Assembly (NCBI GenBank): GCA_018814635.1
Contig: JAHIYV010000022.1
Span: 1 to 5,303 of the forward strand
Direction: 5' to 3'
From: Patescibacteria group bacterium
GTDB taxonomy: Bacteria > Patescibacteriota > Minisyncoccia > Phycocordibacterales > JAGLOS01
Length of the DNA: 5,303 bases
The notes under the pieces were generated by a model. It saw only the letters and a list, made by a program, of their open reading frames with translations. It was not told the DNA's origin and ran no database searches. This document shows, piece by piece, positions 1-5,303 of this stretch (its first letter is position 1; every line of letters starts with the position of its first letter). The position numbers and the translations under genes are program-made.

Positions 1-1
1 A

Positions 2-253
2 CATTCATCGGGCAAAACAATCCGCTGGAGAAAAACAAGATCAGGCAACAGACGACTCAATCGAGCATTCCACAGAATGGCTTTGTCTCAAATATCAAGG
101 TCGGGAAATGACGCGGCAAGAATGTATTTCAAAAGAAAAATTTCTGAAGGTAAAACCAAAGCGCAATCCTTAGTCTGTCTGCGCCGTCAGTTGGTTAATG
201 TCGTCTGGATGATGCTGAAACACAAAACTGAATACCGTTTGCCTATTGTTTGA
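2..253 (+). CDS. IS110-family transposase, C-terminal part (5' end outside the window)
   Basis: This is the 3' end of a transposase (recombinase) gene: 83 codons in frame from position 2, ending at TGA 251-253. The reading frame is open at the left edge, so the gene continues beyond the window. The peptide begins HSSGKTIRW, followed by RSGNRRLNRAFHRMALSQI, then YFKRKISEGKTKAQSLVCLRRQL, and ends LPIV. These match the known tail of IS110/IS116/IS902 transposases (Transposase_20 domain): SSGK, GN/GD-R-x-LNRA-H-x-ALS, and an EGK-K-x-A-x-x-CL-R-R-L helix. In this family the C-terminal domain supplies a catalytic serine that works with an N-terminal RuvC-like DEDD domain. The SSG near the start of the fragment lies about 80 residues from the C-terminus and is the likely position of that serine; this is an inference. 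The enzyme would excise and insert the element using a bridge RNA. No frameshift is seen in this part; intactness of the whole gene cannot be judged. Confidence 0.9.
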   Translation, partial: HSSGKTIRWRKTRSGNRRLNRAFHRMALSQISRSGNDAARMYFKRKISEGKTKAQSLVCLRRQLVNVVWMMLKHKTEYRLPIV

Positions 254-277
254 AAAATGGTTATTCACAAAAATCGC

Positions 278-302
278 TTGACTTTTTCTCATAGCGGATC
301 TC
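278..302 (+). promoter_or_regulatory. Outward -35-like box in the IS110 right end (half promoter for the circular form)
   Basis: TTGACT at 278-283 is one base off the sigma-70 -35 consensus (TTGACA) and sits 24 bases after the transposase stop, followed by TTTTCTCATAGCGGATCT. No good TATAAT-like box lies 16-18 bases downstream, where the sequence is CTTCCTTCC. In the IS110 family, joining right end to left end in the excised circle is known to create a promoter that drives the bridge RNA. A lone -35 box at the right end fits that arrangement. It also supports the placement of the element boundary. The function is inferred by analogy. Confidence 0.45.
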
Positions 303-410
303 TTCCTTCCGCCTGATTGGACGGCCAGAATTTTTTGCGAGCGGACGGCGAAACCTCAATTTGGGTGACGGATGGGTTTAGATTTAGATTATCAAAATTT
401 CCCGAATTTT
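303..410. other. Gene-free spacer between the IS110 end and the ATPase gene
   Basis: I find no convincing gene in this stretch on either strand. It starts GC-rich (32 of 60 bases at 301-360 by hand count) and becomes AT-rich toward 410. The heptamer GGACGGC occurs twice, at 319-325 and 343-349. A weak all-A/T inverted repeat lies at 394-399 and 405-410 (AAAATT, loop TCCCG, AATTTT), directly after the ATPase stop as read on the minus strand. It lacks a GC stem and a clean U-run, so it is a poor terminator candidate. The transposase and the ATPase genes converge on this spacer. Confidence 0.6.
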
Positions 411-2690
411 TCAATTACAACTCTCGCAAAGCGCATCATAATGACCTTGATCTTTTTCTTTCAACCCCGCTAAAACAATACCAACTATTTCTTTTGTTTC
501 TGATGTATCGGGAAATTTTAACGCATGATCAATAGATTCTTCATGCGAGTATTCATCAAGTATTTTCAATAATTTTTCTTTGTTCTCTTCTTTGAAAAAT
601 TTACTGTCATCAATTTTAGTTTTTAATTTTTTACCATTGGGATAACGCAAACCAAAATATCCTTCCAAAAAACGGCGAGTGATATTTGGCAACAAATACA
701 AAACCTCAAATAGCTCAAAATCTTCTATTCTTTGATCATCTGCCTGTTTTAACAAACTGAAAAGATAATTATATTCGGTTTTGAATTTTTTAAGCGTAGG
801 CGGTAAATCTTTTACGAAGGCTTGGCCGTTTTTTGTATTTTTATCATTTCGAATTTTTTCTATTAGATAATATGGCATGCAATCGCCATAACCCTTACCA
901 TTAACACCTTTGCAGTCATATTTGACAAAATCTTTCATTAAATTGAAAAATTCCAAATTGTGAGTAGAAAAGAACAATTGACCGCAATTTATCAGTTTTG
1001 ATTTTATAAAAGCGTAGATATTGAAAAGATGATTGCAATCCAAACTTGAAACGGGATCGTCAATAAATACAATTGTTTCATTCAATTTTGTTTTTTTATC
1101 TTCAAGACTGGCAATAAAATATGCTAATGAAATCGCCGTTTTTTCACCTTCACTCAAATTTTTTGCCGGTTCATTGTTTCGGCTCATTTTAAAGCGATTA
1201 TTTTCTGGAACAATCTTTATTCCGTCGTGTTGGAAAAACTGCTGGATATATTCATTAACTTTATCAGCACCTTTTACCGATTCAGACAGTTTTTTTTCAA
1301 CTTCAGTAATTTCAACAGCCATATTGTCCAAAGCTTTTTTGTTCTCAGTTATTTTTTCATCTGCATTTTCTTGCTCTTTCAAAACATCGAGGTATTTTTT
1401 ATCTTGAATAAATTGAGCCGAAAAATGCTTAATCAATTTTTTTTTGGCTTCATTCTTTTCCTTTTCAAAATTTTCGGTCTTGTTTTTATGTTTTGCTACA
1501 ATACCCTTTATTTCTTCAAATTTACTCCCTATGTCATCTGAATTGTCGGCAATATTGGTAAATTTATGCGTATCAAATGGCTTTGCCTTTTTAGATTTCA
1601 ATCCTTTGGATAGTTCGTCAATATTTTCACAATACTTTTTTATAAGATTATTGAATTCTTTGAGTAATTTTTCGTATTCCGAAACAAATTCTTTATAAAA
1701 GTCTCCCTTTACCGGCAAGACAAAGCTATTTATTGCCGTCCTGTCATTTTCAACATTCGCCAATAATGACTGCAAGTCTTTTTCAAGTTGTTCGTATTCT
1801 GACGAAAAGTGCTGATCTAATTTTTGGAATAAGTCGGACGGCAAATCGTTACCACAAAAAGAGCATTTATTTTTACTCTTATGCAAACCTCGACCCTCAT
1901 TAACCCATTTGTTCAAATTCTCATTATTTTTTAGTTCTTCAATGATCTTTTGAGCCGTAATTTTCCTTTTAATGATTTCTTTTGTTTTGTTCTGTAAATC
2001 GGGAAAACCTAGTGCCGGTAACGCGCTTAAAATAATATCGTCTTTTTGTTCTGTGCTTTTATAGGTTGTTAGATGTTTACCATAAACATCATCGCTTAAA
2101 ATATGTTTGGTAAAACCGTCTTTTATTAAATCAACATCTTGCTTGAATTGTGGTTTTTCATAATTTCTACCCAACGAAAGAGTTTTTGTGATATCGCGAG
2201 CTTCATTTGTTAAGTCATTGCCGAGGGTATTCTCAAGCTCGCTCTTTTTTTCATCTAATTTTGATTTTGCGTCAATCAAAGCCGTCTGATCGACTTTTAA
2301 TTTATCTAACTTTTCCTGCAATTCAATGTTATCTTTTCCGATTGAGAAGAAAATCGGCTCAATCCCTTCGTCGTCTTGGGAATACCACTTCAAATTTTTC
2401 AAAATAAAATCCGTGTTAAAAACACGAAGATTGGGCAAGGTAGAAAAATCTTTGTCGTTATATTTCTTACTTGGATTTTGATCGTCCTCTAATTCAAATT
2501 CGGCGTTCGGATAATCAGCATGTTTTTCGCCCAATTCAAAACACCTAAATAATCGGGAAATTGTCGTTTTTCCTGAATAATTCCAACCATAAAACAAATT
2601 ATGCTTACTAAAATCCGGAATCGTGTTTGTGTCCCATTTAAAATCCTGAAACACGCCGAGATTTTTAATTTTATTGATTCTTTTTATCAT
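411..2690 (-). CDS. RloC-like coiled-coil ABC ATPase with zinc-hook motif (AAA_13 / PrrC-RloC family), putative anticodon nuclease
   Basis: The 759-residue protein is complete, with ATG at 2690-2688 and TGA at 413-411. The order of motifs is that of an ABC/SMC-type ATPase split by a long coiled coil. Walker A GWNYSGKT is at residues 35-42. Charged, heptad-like helices span about 121-160 and 285-475, with CSFC (C276, C279) between the arms like a Rad50-type zinc hook. The ABC signature NLSEGE is at 511-516, Walker B and D-loop IVFIDDPVSSLD at 540-551, and the H-loop STHN at 575-578. The C-terminal part has R672-x3-E676 in TRRFLEGYF, then H716 in EYSHEES. This resembles the Arg-Glu-His triad of the PrrC/RloC anticodon nucleases, although the spacing to His (40 residues after Glu) is not identical to that of PrrC. 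Length and the CxxC insert match RloC better than the shorter PrrC, which has about 400 residues. The predicted role is a nucleotide-regulated, cytoplasmic tRNA nuclease triggered during phage attack or DNA damage. The ATPase family is certain; the nuclease activity is inferred. The protein is very Lys/Asn-rich and ends in a second CxxC (C755, C758). Confidence 0.85.
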   Translation of the reverse strand: MIKRINKIKNLGVFQDFKWDTNTIPDFSKHNLFYGWNYSGKTTISRLFRCFELGEKHADYPNAEFELEDDQNPSKKYNDKDFSTLPNLRVFNTDFILKNLKWYSQDDEGIEPIFFSIGKDNIELQEKLDKLKVDQTALIDAKSKLDEKKSELENTLGNDLTNEARDITKTLSLGRNYEKPQFKQDVDLIKDGFTKHILSDDVYGKHLTTYKSTEQKDDIILSALPALGFPDLQNKTKEIIKRKITAQKIIEELKNNENLNKWVNEGRGLHKSKNKCSFCGNDLPSDLFQKLDQHFSSEYEQLEKDLQSLLANVENDRTAINSFVLPVKGDFYKEFVSEYEKLLKEFNNLIKKYCENIDELSKGLKSKKAKPFDTHKFTNIADNSDDIGSKFEEIKGIVAKHKNKTENFEKEKNEAKKKLIKHFSAQFIQDKKYLDVLKEQENADEKITENKKALDNMAVEITEVEKKLSESVKGADKVNEYIQQFFQHDGIKIVPENNRFKMSRNNEPAKNLSEGEKTAISLAYFIASLEDKKTKLNETIVFIDDPVSSLDCNHLFNIYAFIKSKLINCGQLFFSTHNLEFFNLMKDFVKYDCKGVNGKGYGDCMPYYLIEKIRNDKNTKNGQAFVKDLPPTLKKFKTEYNYLFSLLKQADDQRIEDFELFEVLYLLPNITRRFLEGYFGLRYPNGKKLKTKIDDSKFFKEENKEKLLKILDEYSHEESIDHALKFPDTSETKEIVGIVLAGLKEKDQGHYDALCESCN

Positions 2691-2720
2691 AATATCGGCG
2701 ATTATTTAAACGCCTCCGCC
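2691..2720 (-). promoter_or_regulatory. Helicase-to-ATPase junction, probable translational coupling
   Basis: Only 11 bases (2691-2701) separate the TAA of the helicase from the ATG of the ATPase. Read on the minus strand they are TCGCCGATATT, with no Shine-Dalgarno match. The nearest purine-rich site, GGAGG (2717-2713), lies inside the helicase gene and leaves a 22-base gap to the ATG, too far for normal use. The ATG is still the best start, because the N-terminus MIKRINKIKNLGVF is typical of this ATPase family. Reinitiation by ribosomes finishing the helicase would keep the ATPase dependent on helicase translation. This is an inference from spacing. Confidence 0.5.
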
Positions 2721-5303
2721 AACTGCTTAAAGCTCGTCGGCTTGTATTTATCCCATTCTTCCTGCTTTACATAGAGCATTCTGTATTCTATCTTTTTTTG
2801 CCTTTCACTTGCATCCGCACACCATTGCTTCAGTCTCTTTATTTTTTCAATATCGTCTAAATCTTCCCGACCTTTTGTCTCTACAATATATATCGTTTTA
2901 TTATTCGTTTTTACAAAAAAATCTGGATAATAATAGGAAATTGCCCCACTGGCGTTTTTGTAATCAATTTTGAAGTGAATTTCATAATAATTTTTTGCGA
3001 AGGAAATCACATCATCGGCACCTTCCAAAAAATCGGCAAACTCTAACTCAAAATCACTGTCGCCGACAATTTTATTGAACACGCTCTTTTTGGGTAGCAA
3101 ATATTTTTTATCAGTAACCACAAATGGCCTTGCACTACTCACCTTGAGATAATTTTTTATTTCCGTATCGCCAACATCTTGCACTGTCAAATCGTTTATC
3201 TCCTTTTTAAATGTTTCCACAATAGTTTTTACTGCTTCCAATTCGGACAAATTCCTCAAAATATTTGCGTCATTGAGATCAACGCTTTCGCTAAACAAAT
3301 CATCAGTGATAAATTCTTTTACTTTGCCAAAAAGTATGTCGTAGCAACCAAAAAGGCGTAGTTCTTTCATTATTCTTTGCACAAAAAATCCGACGACGCT
3401 TTGATAGTTTGGTTCAACGGTACTATTCAAAATTGTTGGGTGGTGAGTTTTATCGTCAATTATTTCTTTAAAAACAATTTCTTTTTGTTCTTCCTCGGAA
3501 AATTGCTTTACCGAAAGTTTTCCGTGTTTAAAATCAAGGATATTCAACAAATTTAGATTCTTGTATTCTCTTTGGATTCTCGGCGTTAAAACAGGCAATT
3601 CAATATCTAAATTTTCAATGTCTTTTTTTACATTCTGATTATCAACTTCAATAACAGTCGGCGTGATCGGCGAGCCGGAGCGATCCATTTTTCGTTTTTC
3701 CAGTTCAACGCCTTCCGCTTTGATTGATTCAACAAACTCCATAAAGGCGGGCGTGCCAATAACGCTCACATATTCTTCAACATCTTGGCCAAAAAACATT
3801 CGGCGAAGTCCGCGACCCAGTGTTTGCTCCGGTAATATTTTTGAATCAGAGCCATAAGGACGCAAGCCGACGATGGTCGTTACATTTTTGACATCCCAAC
3901 CCTCTTTAAGCATTAAAACGGAAACTATCACCTTATAGGGGCTTTCTATGCTGTCTATCTCATTGGCTTTCTTTCTCAAATCTTGCAGTTCTTTTTCTTT
4001 TTTACCAGTAACTGTTTCCGAAATTTCACCGCTCTTGTTTGTATGAATGGTTAAAACCGCGCCTTTCAATTGCGGATAACTTTTTTCCAAAAACTCCGCC
4101 ACATCATCGCAATTTTTCGTGTCGTCCGTCATTATGAAAAGAATTGATTTTTTGCCGGTCGGCTCAAGTTCTTTATATGTTTTTTGCCATTCTTCAACTC
4201 CCAACCTGATATAGTCCTCGTATTTTTCGGAAAATATTGAGCTTTGTTTTTCTTGTAATTTTGCTCGGCTGGCCTGATCCGGCAAAACAGGATTTTTTAC
4301 TACGCCCTGATGTATCGCTTCAACCAAAGGATAGTCAGAAACGGTCTGCACAAAAATTTCACCACGGTTATTTTTTGGCGTGGCAGTAACATCAATTTGC
4401 AAAGCCAACTTTTTACCTTTTTGCAATAATCTGTTGTGTATATCTTCAATGGACTTAAACCATGCCATTTTTGGATCATGAATATGATGCGCCTCATCAT
4501 TTATAACCATTAACTCGTCAATGTCGCGAACTATTTCGCCCAAATCAATTTTTGAATCATTGGTTTTGCCGACTACCTTTTCGCCCAAAAAATAATCTGA
4601 TGTGTCTTCATCTTCAAAACTTGCTTCGTTGATACTGCCTTCATAAACTCTATGAATGTTGGTCAAAAAAATATTTCCCGATTTTGATATTGTGCCAACT
4701 TCATCCTGTAAATGCAGTTTAATTTGAAAATCGTCTTGCCAGTTTTGTCCACAATAACCATTATCAGGTAAAATCGGATCTTCATAAAATATTTTTAATC
4801 CCTCAAAATCTGCTTTGATCCTATCTAAAACAATTATATTCGGCGTAATCAGTAAAAAGTTTTTAGCCAGTTCTGAGTTTTCCTCGTAGAGCTTATGAAA
4901 ATATGACCACGCCAGAAGCAAGCTCATTACTTTTGTTTTTCCACTTCCAGTTGCCATTTTTATTACAAAACGAAGCCAATCCTCGTCAAACATATTCGGA
5001 CTTACTCGCCCCAATTTATCAAACTTGATCAAATCGTATTTATTGACGACTTTTTCAACATCATAAATCCAAATAATCGTTTCTACTGCTTCTCTCTGGG
5101 CGTAATAATATTGAAAGGCGACACTTGTACCGTCTTTATCGTAAATAGTATGTGGCTCCTTGAACCACCAATTCAAAAGCGCTTTGGAAGTTTCGCTCGC
5201 GCTCTCGTAATTGTTTTTCCGCCACTCCGCCACTTTTTCTCGTAGTTCCGGCACAAAAGGAGGCAAAAGTTTCTCATAGCCCTCTTTACGCAAATCTTCG
5301 TCA
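2702..5303 (-). CDS. Type III restriction (Res)-like DEAH helicase with C-terminal PD-(D/E)xK nuclease, N-terminus outside the window
   Basis: The frame is open to the right edge and ends at TAA 2704-2702. An in-frame TTG at 5293-5291 is used here only to number residues (863). The preceding codons (GAC GAA GAT) are also open, so the true start lies beyond the window. Superfamily 2 helicase motifs appear in order: a Q-containing segment QYYYAQREAVETIIWIYDV (61-79), motif I ATGSGKT (114-120), Ia FLLITPN (146-152), II DEAH (266-269), III TATP (303-306), V EGWDV (464-468) and VI QTLGRGLRR (490-498). The C-terminal nuclease shows FELEF (748-752), YYPDFFV (788-794) and VETKG (804-808), giving a D791...E805-x-K807 PD-(D/E)xK site. 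The protein should translocate on DNA with ATP and cut it. Such subunits usually have about 900-1000 residues, so a modest N-terminal piece is missing. Type III enzymes need a Mod methyltransferase; none is in view, and it would be expected upstream. All motifs look intact, so the gene is probably functional. Five sampled lines give about 40% G+C, higher than the ATPase gene. Confidence 0.9.
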   Translation of the reverse strand, partial: DEDLRKEGYEKLLPPFVPELREKVAEWRKNNYESASETSKALLNWWFKEPHTIYDKDGTSVAFQYYYAQREAVETIIWIYDVEKVVNKYDLIKFDKLGRVSPNMFDEDWLRFVIKMATGSGKTKVMSLLLAWSYFHKLYEENSELAKNFLLITPNIIVLDRIKADFEGLKIFYEDPILPDNGYCGQNWQDDFQIKLHLQDEVGTISKSGNIFLTNIHRVYEGSINEASFEDEDTSDYFLGEKVVGKTNDSKIDLGEIVRDIDELMVINDEAHHIHDPKMAWFKSIEDIHNRLLQKGKKLALQIDVTATPKNNRGEIFVQTVSDYPLVEAIHQGVVKNPVLPDQASRAKLQEKQSSIFSEKYEDYIRLGVEEWQKTYKELEPTGKKSILFIMTDDTKNCDDVAEFLEKSYPQLKGAVLTIHTNKSGEISETVTGKKEKELQDLRKKANEIDSIESPYKVIVSVLMLKEGWDVKNVTTIVGLRPYGSDSKILPEQTLGRGLRRMFFGQDVEEYVSVIGTPAFMEFVESIKAEGVELEKRKMDRSGSPITPTVIEVDNQNVKKDIENLDIELPVLTPRIQREYKNLNLLNILDFKHGKLSVKQFSEEEQKEIVFKEIIDDKTHHPTILNSTVEPNYQSVVGFFVQRIMKELRLFGCYDILFGKVKEFITDDLFSESVDLNDANILRNLSELEAVKTIVETFKKEINDLTVQDVGDTEIKNYLKVSSARPFVVTDKKYLLPKKSVFNKIVGDSDFELEFADFLEGADDVISFAKNYYEIHFKIDYKNASGAISYYYPDFFVKTNNKTIYIVETKGREDLDDIEKIKRLKQWCADASERQKKIEYRMLYVKQEEWDKYKPTSFKQLAEAFK

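Larger units (their letters stand above)
1..302 (+). mobile_element. Right end of an IS110-family insertion sequence (left part outside the window)
   Basis: The element is recognised from its transposase C-terminus (2-253) and from a short downstream tail of about 50 bases. The exact right boundary cannot be read, because IS110 elements have no classical terminal inverted repeats and usually make no target duplication. I place it near 295-302, since a TTGACT box at 278-283 needs its -10 partner about 17 bases further on, at the joint. A hand count gives 105 G+C in positions 1-240 (about 44%), against about 29% in four sampled 60-base lines of the neighbouring ATPase gene, which suggests a different origin. 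The short 3' tail fits the IS110 subgroup, whose guide (bridge) RNA is encoded in the left end, off this window, better than the IS1111 subgroup. The family call is firm and the boundary is an estimate. Confidence 0.8.

Noticed and set aside
394..410. Inverted repeat right after the ATPase stop as a rho-independent terminator
   Set aside because: The stem is six A-T pairs with no GC and is not followed by a U-run on the minus strand; too weak to call.
317..535. Plus-strand open frame of 72 codons starting at a TTG in the spacer
   Set aside because: It has a TTG start, no ribosome site and no recognisable domain, and more than half of it lies antisense to the 3' end of the ATPase gene.
1033..1698. 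Overlapping plus-strand open frames with Phe/Ser-rich, membrane-like peptides
   Set aside because: They are antisense shadows of the Lys/Glu-rich coiled coil of the ATPase; complements of AAA and GAA codons read as Phe, Leu and Ser and mimic membrane segments.
2713..2717. GGAGG (minus strand) as the ribosome binding site of the ATPase
   Set aside because: It leaves a 22-base gap to the ATG, well beyond normal spacing.
4300..4500. Minus-strand 66-codon open frame inside the helicase gene
   Set aside because: It is an out-of-frame shadow within the conserved helicase core, with no family features of its own.
5291..5293. TTG as the true start of the helicase gene
   Set aside because: The frame stays open upstream to the window edge and the family normally has a longer N-terminus, so the gene is more likely cut by the window.
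1..5303. Recoded UGA (genetic code 25 of some candidate phyla)
   Set aside because: Neither long frame contains in-frame UGA, and glycine is encoded by GGN codons throughout, so the standard code fits.
1..5303. CRISPR array, tRNA or rRNA genes
   Set aside because: No regularly spaced repeats and no tRNA- or rRNA-like segments were seen on either strand; the window is almost fully occupied by the protein genes.

Overview
The window holds three genes. Two adjacent genes read leftward on the minus strand and form what looks like a defence operon. One partial gene at the left edge reads rightward and is the 3' end of an IS110-family transposase. The host looks like an AT-rich, Lys/Asn-rich bacterium using the standard code. 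UGA ends two of the genes and does not occur inside the two long frames. The lineage cannot be fixed from this DNA. A candidate-phyla (Patescibacteria-like) or other AT-rich bacterium is only an impression.

Layout, left to right. Positions 1 to about 300 are the right end of an IS110-family insertion sequence: the last 83 codons of the transposase, then a short tail with a TTGACT box at 278-283. Positions about 301-410 have no gene; this is a locally GC-rich spacer between the IS end and the 3' end of the operon. Positions 411-2690 (minus) encode a complete 759-residue coiled-coil ABC-type ATPase with a central CxxC zinc-hook-like motif and a C-terminal R-x3-E...H pattern. Together these resemble RloC, a relative of the anticodon nuclease PrrC. 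Positions 2702-5303 (minus) encode a type III restriction (Res)-like protein: a superfamily 2 DEAH helicase followed by a PD-(D/E)xK nuclease. Its N-terminus lies beyond the right edge of the window.

How they may work together. The helicase-nuclease would translocate on and cut foreign DNA, normally guided by a methyltransferase partner (Mod) that is not in this window and could lie upstream, past 5303. The ATPase starts 11 bases after the helicase stop with no good ribosome site in between, so the two are probably co-transcribed and translationally coupled. By analogy with PrrC, which is silenced by a type I restriction complex and released when a phage blocks restriction, the RloC-like protein may be a second-line, tRNA-cutting response. 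What stands out is that the partner here is a Res-like helicase-nuclease and not a type I complex. The IS110 end next to the operon fits a mobile, accessory setting.
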